Notes: generated by a model not told the origin, from the letters alone. Shown: positions 1 to 6,146, counted from the first letter of the stretch. The stretch: DNA of 6,703 nucleotides from Clostridia bacterium (GCA_017452035.1 JAFTNE010000037.1:1-6703), one strand, 5' to 3'. Translations and numbers: made by a program.

Positions 1-24
1 AGTAAACAAATGTTAACAAAAGTG

Positions 25-53
25 TTGAACGCCACCAAAAAATGTGGTATACT
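25..53 (+). promoter_or_regulatory. Housekeeping-type promoter with extended -10
   Basis: A -35-like TTGAAC (25-30, 4 of 6 consensus) is followed after exactly 17 bp by TATACT (48-53, 5 of 6). A TG at 45-46 sits one base before the -10, making an extended -10. Transcription should begin near 60, about 34 nt before the ATG at 94. This also argues against the in-frame ATG at 10 as the start, because the promoter would then lie inside the coding sequence. The call rests on sequence match alone. Confidence 0.72.
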
Positions 54-93
54 ATCAACCAAGGAAAACTATCTCAAAACAAAAGAGGAACCC

Positions 94-1404
94 ATGAAAC
101 TTACACTTAACGAAAAAATCAAACGTCGCAAACAACGCAAGCAAGGCCCACTTGTTGGCTTTGTCTTCCACACATTGGCAAGCATTTTGTATCGTCATCC
201 TTGCAAGGTAGAGTTCGACCGTCAAGTTGACCTCAAAAAGTACAAAAACACTCCACTAATTGTGGTATCTAACCACTCATCTCGTATGGACTACGCCTTT
301 GCCGTTATGGCAATGAAAGGTCGCCGTATGAACTTTGTCGCAGCAGAAAACGAATTTCACCGTTCTCACTTGCAATTTGTATTCAAACTTGGCCAAGTTA
401 TCCCAAAAAAGAACTTTGTTCCAGATATCACCACCATCAAAGGTATGACGCGTATTCTTAGAAAGGAAAAGAACGGTTGCGTTTGTATCTACCCATGTGG
501 TATGTCTACTGCAAGTGGCGCGCAACAACCATCTATGCTTGGTAGCGCAAAAATGCTCAAACGTTTTGCTGTGCCTGTATTGGGTATTCGTGTACATGGT
601 GGTTACCTTCTTAGCCCCAAGTTTGACGTAAAAGAGCGTTACGGCAAGGTTAAGGTGGAACTGTTCGAGCTGTTTACAACGCAACAACTTGCAGAGCTTG
701 ACGAAGACACCATCCAAGAAAAGATGGACGATGCGCTTTTCACTGACGACTTTGCATGGAACGAAGTGGAGCAACACAGCTACAAAATTAAGGGTGGTTG
801 CGCAAGGAATTTGCACCAAATTTTGTACAAATGCCCCGTTTGTGGCGAAGAAATGCAAATGGAAGGCAAGGGCGATACTATCACTTGTTTGAAGTGTGGC
901 AATGGTGCAACGTTGGATAACAAGTACAACTTGGTTCCTTTCAAGGGCAGTCGTGTTCCCAAAAACATCCGTGCTTGGTTCGACAACGAACGCCGTGATA
1001 TGCGCCGTAAGTGCCAAGACCCCAACTTTGTTATGGAAGAACACGTTCAAGTGGGCGTAATGAAGGACTACGGCTTTATGAAAAACTACAAAACTTGTGA
1101 TGTAGTTGGCGATGGCACCTTGCGCTTGGACAAAACGGGCCTTACCTACACTGGCACACGCAATGGCGAGCCTTGGCAAGTACACATCAGATGGGAGCTT
1201 ATCAACACCATTTGTTTGCCAATGGATGCAAGCTTTTTCTACACCTACGCAAGTGGCGAGTTTTTGCAATTTATCCCCGATACACCAAGTTGCATGCGTT
1301 GGTCGTTTGCTGTGGAAGAAGTTTATCGTACCAACGGTGGCGCATGGCAAAACTACAAGTGGTTTGACTACGACAATGACGAACCATTGGTAGAAGTCAA
1401 GTAA
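94..1404 (+). CDS. PlsC-like lysophospholipid acyltransferase with C-terminal zinc ribbon
   Basis: This 436-residue protein probably transfers an acyl chain to lysophosphatidic acid or a related lipid at the inner face of the membrane. The start at 94 has a ribosome site (AGAGGA, 84-89); the in-frame ATG at 10 lies upstream of the promoter. Residues 1-20 are very basic, followed by a hydrophobic stretch (about 18-33). The PlsC/LPLAT signature HX4D is intact (His61 to Asp66 in NHSSRMD). The usual FPEGTR motif III is instead YPCGMS (133-138), so the conserved Glu is Cys135. The VPV of motif IV is at 160-162. PlsC proteins are normally about 200-260 residues; here a four-cysteine zinc ribbon follows (Cys247, 250, 265, 268), then a module (about 300-436) rich in predicted beta strands and aromatic residues, with no family I can name. 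The gene stands alone between a promoter and a terminator. The acyltransferase fold is secure; the substrate, and even activity, are not. Confidence 0.85.
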   Translation: MKLTLNEKIKRRKQRKQGPLVGFVFHTLASILYRHPCKVEFDRQVDLKKYKNTPLIVVSNHSSRMDYAFAVMAMKGRRMNFVAAENEFHRSHLQFVFKLGQVIPKKNFVPDITTIKGMTRILRKEKNGCVCIYPCGMSTASGAQQPSMLGSAKMLKRFAVPVLGIRVHGGYLLSPKFDVKERYGKVKVELFELFTTQQLAELDEDTIQEKMDDALFTDDFAWNEVEQHSYKIKGGCARNLHQILYKCPVCGEEMQMEGKGDTITCLKCGNGATLDNKYNLVPFKGSRVPKNIRAWFDNERRDMRRKCQDPNFVMEEHVQVGVMKDYGFMKNYKTCDVVGDGTLRLDKTGLTYTGTRNGEPWQVHIRWELINTICLPMDASFFYTYASGEFLQFIPDTPSCMRWSFAVEEVYRTNGGAWQNYKWFDYDNDEPLVEVK

Positions 1405-1443
1405 CGGTAGAGTTTTTCAGGTACAGCACTCCCCCAAAAAATC

Positions 1444-1502
1444 AACAAAGTTTGTGCTTTGTTTGCAACGTTTTGTGTTACGCAAAAGCATTGCGATAAA
1501 GC
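1444..1502 (+). other. 3' UTR segment with mutually exclusive hairpins
   Basis: Between the acyltransferase stop and its terminator lie two overlapping inverted repeats. One is AACAAAG (1444-1450) with CTTTGTT (1457-1463), a 7 bp stem with a 6 nt loop. The other is a nested imperfect hairpin: GCTTT (1456-1460) with AAAGC (1498-1502), GCAA (1465-1468) with TTGC (1491-1494), and TTTTG (1471-1475) with CAAAA (1483-1487). Both use 1457-1460, so they cannot form together. They may protect the 3' end, mark a 3'-derived small RNA, or be chance. The rest of 1405-1529 shows no convincing ORF. Confidence 0.3.
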
Positions 1503-1529
1503 TACTATCTAACAATCAAACTAAACATC

Positions 1530-1562
1530 AATCCCCTTTCTCATTTGGAGAAGGGGGATTTT
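1530..1562 (+). terminator. Rho-independent terminator of the acyltransferase gene
   Basis: A 13 bp stem (1530-1542 with 1548-1560) containing a single G-U wobble and a 5 nt loop (ATTTG) ends in a run of four T (1559-1562). The GC-rich core is CCCC paired with GGGG. No T tract follows on the minus strand, so it acts on plus-strand transcripts. It separates the acyltransferase unit from the four-gene operon downstream. Confidence 0.88.
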
Positions 1563-1574
1563 GCATTGTGTAAG

Positions 1575-1602
1575 ATATTTTTCGCTAAAACTCTCATACT
1601 AT
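1575..1602 (+). promoter_or_regulatory. Candidate sigma-E-like promoter for the flippase operon
   Basis: No good TTGACA/TATAAT pair exists between the terminator and the ATG at 1610. Instead ATATT (1575-1579), 15 bp and CATACTAT (1595-1602) match the core of the B. subtilis mother-cell sigma-E consensus (-35 ATATT; -10 CATACAHT) with one mismatch in the -10. B. subtilis spoVB, from the same protein family as the gene below, is known to be sigma-E controlled. The start of transcription would fall near 1609, next to the ATG, implying a leaderless mRNA. This agrees with the very weak ribosome site (AGG at 1603-1605). The match is short and could be chance. Confidence 0.35.
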
Positions 1603-1609
1603 AGGTATT

Positions 1610-3154
1610 ATGAAGAAATCTAACGAAAGTTTTATCAAAGGCGCGTTGGTGCTTAGCCTTGGTGGGCTACTTGCCAAAATTTTGGGCGCACTGTATCGAA
1701 TTCCCCTCACAAACATCATTGGTAGCTATGGTATGGGGCTTTACCAATTGGTATTTCCACCTTACATTTTGTTTTTGACGGTGGCGCAGTGTGGCGTTCC
1801 CGTGGCGCTGTCCAAATTGATAGCGGAAAAAAATCAACTTGGTCGCAATAACGAAGGCAAAAAGATTTTTCAGTTTGCCCTACTTGTACTTGGTGGTGTG
1901 GGCTTGGCGTGTGCCCTTGCAATGGCAGGCTTGTCCAATGTGATAGCCTCCTCACAGGGCAATAGCGATACCGCCTTGGCATTTAAAATTGTTGCGCCTG
2001 CATTGTTGTTTGTACCCATTACAAACGTGCTAAAAGCCTATTTTCAAGGTAACATGAACATGGTCCCCAGTGGTGCTACAACTGTAATCGAGCAGGTTGT
2101 CAAGCTTGCAGTGGGGCTTACTTGCGCAATCAAGTTTATGCCAGACGTGCAAAAGGCAGTTATGGGCGCAGTGTTTGCCATAACAGTATCGGAGTTTTGC
2201 TCCCTTGCCATCATGACGGGTGTGTACATTGCCAAAGGCAAAAACAAACAGTTTGCCAAACTGCAAAAAGCCGATTACAAACCTATTGCAAGTCAGGTGT
2301 TTGTGCTAGCTGTACCCGTAGCCCTTGGGGGCATTGCCATGCAGATGTCGCAGGTGGTGGATTCGGTTATGGTGGTAAACCTGCTTGCAGTAAACAAAGC
2401 CACCGAGCTGTACGGCCTTTGGACGGGCCCAGTTAACTCTATGTTGGGTTTGCCCATTGCTTTGTCTAGTGGTGTTGCAGTATCGGCATTGCCAGCAATT
2501 ACCAAAGCATTTGTTGGTGGCGACAGGCAAAAACTCAATCAAAGTTTCAATTCGGCCATCAAGCTAACGTTGGTAATTGCTTTGCCTTGCGCGTTGGGTA
2601 TGACGGTACTTTCCAAACCCATTTTGGGCTTGTTGTACGGTGCGCTTCCCACCGAAGAAATACACACAGCGTCAGTATTGTTGACGTTGTCGGGAGCATC
2701 CATCATCTTTTTGGCAGTGTTGCAAACGGCCGTATCCGTTTGCCAAGCAGTGGGCAAACCCTATGCAACGGTGGTAATTGTATCCCTTTCCATTGTTGTT
2801 AAGGCAATTTTGAACGCCATCTTACTGCCCATTTCCAATATAAATATCTATGGCGCAGCAATTTCCGAAACAATGTGCTATCTTTTTGCGACAGTTTGTG
2901 TTATAATCTACCTAAAGGCAAAAGTAGGGCTCAAACTGGATTTTTCCCAATGCCTTGTCAAACCACTTTCTGCTGGTATGCTAATGACACTTTGCATCAC
3001 CCTTTGCGTGGCCTTTGCCGAAAGGTTGTTTGCCAGCAAAATTGGGACACTGCTTTTGATAGCCGTGGCGTGCATTGTGTACTTTTTGACGGTATTTTGG
3101 CTAAAAGTGTTTGACAAAAACGAGCTCAAAGTTTTGCCCTCAAAACAAAGCTAA
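1610..3154 (+). CDS. SpoVB/YabM-type polysaccharide (lipid-linked precursor) flippase
   Basis: This 514-residue integral membrane protein belongs to the MVF/MATE-like flippase superfamily, which moves lipid-linked cell-wall or polysaccharide precursors across the membrane. The N-terminus (FIKGALVLSLGGLLAKILGA, residues 8-27, then LYRIPL) and the central block YFQGNMNMVPSGATTVIEQ (144-162) are typical of the Bacillota SpoVB/YabM branch. About 14 hydrophobic segments are visible, roughly at 11-31, 48-68, 86-111, 122-142, 162-182, 184-208, 229-249, 272-300, 316-338, 352-378, 384-408, 412-436, 452-474 and 478-500; the length is normal for the family. The ATG at 1610 is preferred because the next Met (residue 42) would remove the first helix and its conserved motif; the ribosome site is weak. 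A mazG gene follows 17 bp later, as in B. subtilis yabM-yabN. MurJ, SpoVB and YabM paralogues cannot be told apart here, so no symbol is given. Confidence 0.88.
   Translation: MKKSNESFIKGALVLSLGGLLAKILGALYRIPLTNIIGSYGMGLYQLVFPPYILFLTVAQCGVPVALSKLIAEKNQLGRNNEGKKIFQFALLVLGGVGLACALAMAGLSNVIASSQGNSDTALAFKIVAPALLFVPITNVLKAYFQGNMNMVPSGATTVIEQVVKLAVGLTCAIKFMPDVQKAVMGAVFAITVSEFCSLAIMTGVYIAKGKNKQFAKLQKADYKPIASQVFVLAVPVALGGIAMQMSQVVDSVMVVNLLAVNKATELYGLWTGPVNSMLGLPIALSSGVAVSALPAITKAFVGGDRQKLNQSFNSAIKLTLVIALPCALGMTVLSKPILGLLYGALPTEEIHTASVLLTLSGASIIFLAVLQTAVSVCQAVGKPYATVVIVSLSIVVKAILNAILLPISNINIYGAAISETMCYLFATVCVIIYLKAKVGLKLDFSQCLVKPLSAGMLMTLCITLCVAFAERLFASKIGTLLLIAVACIVYFLTVFWLKVFDKNELKVLPSKQS
2899..2907 (+). 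promoter_or_regulatory. Possible internal extended -10 promoter
   Basis: TG-T-TATAAT (TG at 2899-2900, TATAAT at 2902-2907) is a perfect extended -10 inside the 3' part of the flippase gene, about 265 bp before mazG. No recognisable -35 lies 16-18 bp upstream (TATCTT at the 17 bp position). It could give mazG, dus and trmL their own transcript, or be chance in coding DNA. Confidence 0.22.
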
Positions 3155-3171
3155 AAAGGAACATTGTACTT

Positions 3172-4548
3172 ATGATAACAGTTGTTGGAATGGGAAACAA
3201 AAGCGAGGACCTAACTCAACTTGGCGCGCAAACCATCAAAAATGCCCAAGTAGTGGTGGTAAAGTCTGCCCTTACTCATATGAAAAAGACGGTGGAAAGT
3301 ATTCGCAATGATGCTTTGTACTGCGATTTTATCTACGGAACGGCCGAGGACTTTGACGACCTCAACGGTAAAATTGTGGAGTATCTTCACTCCTTTGGCA
3401 ACAAACGCGTTGCCTTTTGCGTGGTGGGCGATGGTACGGACGACTCGGCAGTACAACTGATGGATGACGTAAAAATTGTTCACGGCGTAAGCTTGCACAG
3501 TGGTGTTGTAGGCAACAACCTTGCAAGTGGCACAGTGGTGTACACAGCAGATGACATTTTGTCGGCAACTCGCATTTTCCCTCAACCAACGGTTATCAAA
3601 TGCATTGACGACAAGTTTGTAGCAAGCGAAGTGCAACTAAAACTTCAAACAGTTTTCGACAACGATACCAAGGTGGTATTTGGTCAAGGCAAAAACGCCA
3701 AGGTAATTACATTGGACGAACTTTGCAAACAACGCTACAACTACCAATCTTGCGCCTACGTTTTGCCCAAAGATTTGCAAATGCGCAATGCATTTTTCTT
3801 CTACGACTGTGTGGACATTATGGATGTTTTGCGCAGTCCCGATGGTTGCCCATGGGATCGCGAGCAAACACACAAGTCTATCATCAAAAATGTTATCGAA
3901 GAGGCCTACGAACTGGCAGACGCGTTGGAAAAGGAGGATATTCCTCACATTATCGAAGAGCTTGGCGATTTGCTTATGCAGGTAATCTTCCACTTGGCTA
4001 TTGCCCAAGAGGACATGGAGTTTGATCCTAACGACGTGTACACAGCACTTTGCCGAAAGCTAATTGACCGTCATCCACACGTTTTTGGTGACGTTGTTGC
4101 CAACAACTCAACACAATCCCTTGACGTTTGGGAGCAACAAAAGAAAAAGGAACACAAAATCCACACCCTTGCCGAGAACGTTTTGGACGTACCCCGTGGC
4201 ATGAGCGCACTTATGCGCACACAAAAGGTACAGTCTCGCGCATCAAAGGGTGGTTACGAGTTTGAAAACATCACTCAAATTGTGGAAAAAATCCACGAAG
4301 AACTAAACGAATTTTTGAATGCAACGGAAGTGGACAAGCCCATGGAAGGTGGCGACTTGCTCTTTGCCGTTGTAAATTTGTTGCGCCTTAGTGGTGTCGA
4401 TTCGGAAACGGCAATTATGTTGTCTACCGAAAAATTTGTTCGCCGTGTTGTTGAGTGCGAACGCATTTTGAACGGGCAAAGTTTAAAGGACCTTACAATG
4501 CAACAATTTGACCAAGTTTGGAGCGAGGCGAAAAACAATGTCGGTTGA
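3172..4548 (+). CDS. mazG: Two-part MazG nucleotide pyrophosphohydrolase (YabN type)
   Basis: The protein (458 residues) hydrolyses nucleoside triphosphates to monophosphate and pyrophosphate, a cytosolic role in nucleotide-pool cleansing and stress control. Residues 1 to about 205 resemble the tetrapyrrole (SAM-dependent) methylase fold fused to MazG in Bacillota YabN proteins, but its signatures are worn: the glycine-rich start reads VVGMGNKSED, and the usual GDP motif is GDG (86-88). The first MazG domain (about 208-320) carries LRSPDGCPWDREQTH (220-234), EEAYE (Glu243, 244, 247), ELGD (Glu263, Asp266) and RHPHVF (300-305). The second (about 340-455) has its own metal ligands EELNE (376-380) and EGGD (392-395), then KFVRR (421-425), so both copies keep the acidic residues. 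AAGGA (3156-3160) lies 11 nt before the ATG, a rather long spacing. The order after a SpoVB/YabM gene matches B. subtilis. The MazG assignment is firm; methylase activity is doubtful. Confidence 0.93.
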   Translation: MITVVGMGNKSEDLTQLGAQTIKNAQVVVVKSALTHMKKTVESIRNDALYCDFIYGTAEDFDDLNGKIVEYLHSFGNKRVAFCVVGDGTDDSAVQLMDDVKIVHGVSLHSGVVGNNLASGTVVYTADDILSATRIFPQPTVIKCIDDKFVASEVQLKLQTVFDNDTKVVFGQGKNAKVITLDELCKQRYNYQSCAYVLPKDLQMRNAFFFYDCVDIMDVLRSPDGCPWDREQTHKSIIKNVIEEAYELADALEKEDIPHIIEELGDLLMQVIFHLAIAQEDMEFDPNDVYTALCRKLIDRHPHVFGDVVANNSTQSLDVWEQQKKKEHKIHTLAENVLDVPRGMSALMRTQKVQSRASKGGYEFENITQIVEKIHEELNEFLNATEVDKPMEGGDLLFAVVNLLRLSGVDSETAIMLSTEKFVRRVVECERILNGQSLKDLTMQQFDQVWSEAKNNVG

Positions 4549-5500
4549 AAAACTTTTTGCTAATGCCCCAGCCAAAACCATACTTGCACCCATGGCAGGC
4601 TACACCGATTTTGCATTTAGGTCCATTTGCAAAAACTACGGCGTAGGTCTTACCGTTACAGAAATGGTCTCTGCTAAAGCACTTGTTATGGGCAACGAGC
4701 AAACAAAGGAACTGTTGTATCGTTTACCAAACGACAACAACTGTTTTTGTCAAATTTTCGGTCACGAGCCGGATGTAATGGCCGAGTGCGTAACCTACCC
4801 CGAGTTAGCCAAGTTCGAAGGTATCGACATCAACATGGGTTGCCCCGTCAAAAAGATTGTAAAAGGTGGCGATGGCTCTGCACTTTTGGAAGACCCCACC
4901 TTGGCAAGCAAGTGTATAACTGCCGTCAAAAATGCCATTGGATCAAAACCCCTTTCGGTAAAGTTCCGTTTGGGAGTTGATGACGACAAACACGCAGTGG
5001 ACTTTGCCAAGATGTGCGCTGACGCTGGCGCTGATTTCATCACGGTGCATTTTCGCACTCGCAAACAAATGTATGCAGGTCATGCCGACTACACTTTGCT
5101 ACCACAAATTGCAAATTGTGGACTGCCCGTTTTTGCCAACGGCGATATTACAACGCGCGAGCAGTATTTGCAAATGTTGGATATGGGAGCTTTTGGCGTT
5201 GCAATTGGCCGTGGCGCGCTTGGCAAGCCACAGGTGTTTAGTGACGTTGCTAACCTTACATATAACGTCAACTTTCCACAAACAATAGGTTTTCATGCGC
5301 AAAGTTTGCTGTTGCACTTTCCCGACAAAATTGTCGCAAACGAACTAAAAAAGCACGTTTGCTTTTACCTAAAGGGCAAGCGTAGCACCAAAAACACCGT
5401 TGTGGCAGTAAACCTTGCCAAATCCACAGAACAAATTTTGCAACTTGTGGAGGAATATTTCCAAATGTATCCACAATTTGCCGAGGTTACAAATGATTAA
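4538..5500 (+). CDS. dus: tRNA-dihydrouridine synthase (DusB-like)
   Basis: This 320-residue flavoprotein reduces specific uridines in tRNA to dihydrouridine using FMN and NAD(P)H. The TIM-barrel signatures appear in order: APMAGYTDFAFR (17-28), QIFG (72-75), GIDINMGCPVKKIVKGGDGS (95-114) with catalytic Cys102, VKFRLG (141-146), ITVHFRTRKQMYAGHADY (168-185), ANGDI (200-204) and IGRGALGKP (223-231). Residues from about 245 on are the C-terminal helical tRNA-binding domain. The length fits bacterial Dus proteins. Phe172 replaces the usual Gly of the HGRTR motif. The start at 4538 overlaps the mazG stop by 11 bp and has GAGG at 4525-4528; the upstream in-frame ATG at 4508 would add ten non-conserved residues inside mazG. 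The overlap suggests translational coupling. The DusB-like subtype is judged from the GCPVKKIVK motif; the uridine position modified is unknown. Confidence 0.94.
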   Translation: MSVEKLFANAPAKTILAPMAGYTDFAFRSICKNYGVGLTVTEMVSAKALVMGNEQTKELLYRLPNDNNCFCQIFGHEPDVMAECVTYPELAKFEGIDINMGCPVKKIVKGGDGSALLEDPTLASKCITAVKNAIGSKPLSVKFRLGVDDDKHAVDFAKMCADAGADFITVHFRTRKQMYAGHADYTLLPQIANCGLPVFANGDITTREQYLQMLDMGAFGVAIGRGALGKPQVFSDVANLTYNVNFPQTIGFHAQSLLLHFPDKIVANELKKHVCFYLKGKRSTKNTVVAVNLAKSTEQILQLVEEYFQMYPQFAEVTND

Positions 5501-5984
5501 CATAGTTTTGGTTGAGCCGGAAATCCCACAAAATACCGGTAACATTGTACGCACAGGCGCAGCAACTGGTAGTAGTGTGCATCTTGTGCGCCCACTTGGT
5601 TTTGATACCAGCGACAAAATGCTAAAACGCGCAGGTTTGGACTACTGGAAGGACTGCGACATACACTATTGGGATAGTTTTGCAGAGCTTCAACAAGCTT
5701 ACCCCAATGGCGAGTTTTATTTCTTTTCTACAAAGGCGCAACACAACCACGCTGAGCCTAACTATGGCAAGGATGTTTTTCTTGTTTTTGGCAAGGAAAC
5801 TCGTGGCCTCCCCGAGGATCTTATTCACAACAACTACGCCAATGCTGTGCGCATCCCCATGCTTGCCAACCAAAGGTCGCTCAACCTTTCCAACTCGGTA
5901 GCCATTGCCGTGTACGAGGTACTTCGCCAACATGGCTTTGAGGGGTTGGAGGAAATTGGCCACCTACGCGAGTTTGACGATTAG
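5493..5984 (+). CDS. trmL: tRNA (cytidine(34)-2'-O)-methyltransferase, TrmL family
   Basis: This 163-residue SPOUT-class methyltransferase is expected to methylate the ribose 2'-OH of the wobble nucleotide (position 34) of certain leucine tRNAs, using S-adenosylmethionine. The three SPOUT motifs are intact: EIPQNTGNIVRT (10-21, with the conserved Asn14 and Arg20), FGKETRGLP (99-107), and IPMLANQRSLNLSNSVAIAV (121-140), which forms the trefoil-knot SAM site. RAGLDYW (46-52) is also characteristic of the family. The size is close to the usual 155-160 residues, so this is the minimal enzyme without the extra N-terminal domain of TrmH/RlmB types. The ATG at 5493 overlaps the dus stop by 8 bp and has GAGG at 5483-5486; the longer reading frame from 5415 would run back inside dus and lacks conserved residues. 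It is the last gene of the operon, directly after another tRNA-modifying enzyme. Confidence 0.94.
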   Translation: MINIVLVEPEIPQNTGNIVRTGAATGSSVHLVRPLGFDTSDKMLKRAGLDYWKDCDIHYWDSFAELQQAYPNGEFYFFSTKAQHNHAEPNYGKDVFLVFGKETRGLPEDLIHNNYANAVRIPMLANQRSLNLSNSVAIAVYEVLRQHGFEGLEEIGHLREFDD

Positions 5985-6003
5985 TCATGTCGCAAAATTT
6001 TTT
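5973..6003 (+). terminator. Weak candidate terminator after trmL
   Basis: TTTG (5973-5976) and CGA (5978-5980), with one bulged A, can pair with TCG (5990-5992) and CAAA (5993-5996). One A and a run of six T (5998-6003) follow. The stem is short, AT-rich and overlaps the trmL stop codon, so termination may be partial or may happen elsewhere. No stronger hairpin is visible before the next promoter. Confidence 0.28.
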
Positions 6004-6012
6004 CAAACGCTA

Positions 6013-6039
6013 TTTACAAAACCATTTGTTTTTTGTAAA
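6013..6039. repeat. 9 bp inverted repeat overlapping the esterase promoter (candidate operator)
   Basis: TTTACAAAA (6013-6021) and TTTTGTAAA (6031-6039) form a perfect 9 bp dyad around a 9 bp centre. The left arm contains the whole -35 and the right arm contains the first four bases of the -10, so the symmetry spans the promoter core. That is a good position for a dimeric repressor. The arms are AT-rich, so DNA-level recognition is more likely than an RNA hairpin. No regulator gene is visible nearby, and simple AT-rich arms can arise by chance. Confidence 0.45.
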
Positions 6040-6041
6040 AT
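6013..6041 (+). promoter_or_regulatory. Near-consensus sigma-70/sigma-A promoter of the esterase gene
   Basis: TTTACA (6013-6018, 5 of 6) and TAAAAT (6036-6041, 5 of 6) are separated by exactly 17 bp. Transcription should begin near 6048, leaving a leader of about 100 nt before the ATG at 6147. This marks the start of a new transcription unit after the flippase-mazG-dus-trmL operon. Confidence 0.75.
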
Positions 6042-6052
6042 ATATCCACCAA

Positions 6053-6130
6053 GCAAACGTCTTGTGTTCGTTAGTCAATAGGCGTAGCCAAACAATGGGC
6101 AAAACGGGACGTTGCACACAACATAACACA
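6053..6130 (+). promoter_or_regulatory. Possibly structured 5' leader of the esterase mRNA
   Basis: GCAAACGTC (6053-6061) can pair with GACGTTGC (6108-6115) with one bulged A. TGTGTT (6063-6068) can pair with AACACA (6125-6130), which ends just before the ribosome site AAGGAG (6133-6138). The two pairings cross, so they would form a pseudoknot or compete. I recognise no known riboswitch. Each helix is short, so the proposal is weak. Confidence 0.22.
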
Positions 6131-6146
6131 CAAAGGAGCAAACACT

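Noticed and set aside
10..93. N-terminal extension of the acyltransferase from the ATG at 10
   Set aside because: The extension would contain the promoter at 25-53, has no ribosome site, and the ATG at 94 has a good one (AGAGGA) with the basic N-terminus starting there.
277..1350. Long minus-strand open frame (357 codons) opposite the acyltransferase gene
   Set aside because: Its codons are in exact register with the sense codons, so it stays open only because the real gene rarely uses TTA, CTA and TCA. The translation shows no recognisable domain and there is no upstream ribosome site. The same effect explains the minus-strand frames at 3211-3636, 3637-4008 and 5622-5963.
4508..4537. Earlier in-frame start for dus
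   Set aside because: It would add ten residues without family similarity, and the ATG at 4538 has GAGG at 9 nt and gives a typical Dus N-terminus.
5415..5492. Earlier in-frame start for trmL
   Set aside because: The 26 extra residues overlap dus and are not conserved; MINIVLVEPEIPQN from 5493 is the standard TrmL start.
6011..6039. Divergent minus-strand promoter formed by the same dyad at 6013-6039
   Set aside because: A TTTACA exists on the minus strand, but the element 17 bp away is TAAATA (3 of 6), and there is no minus-strand gene to serve. The symmetry is better explained as an operator.
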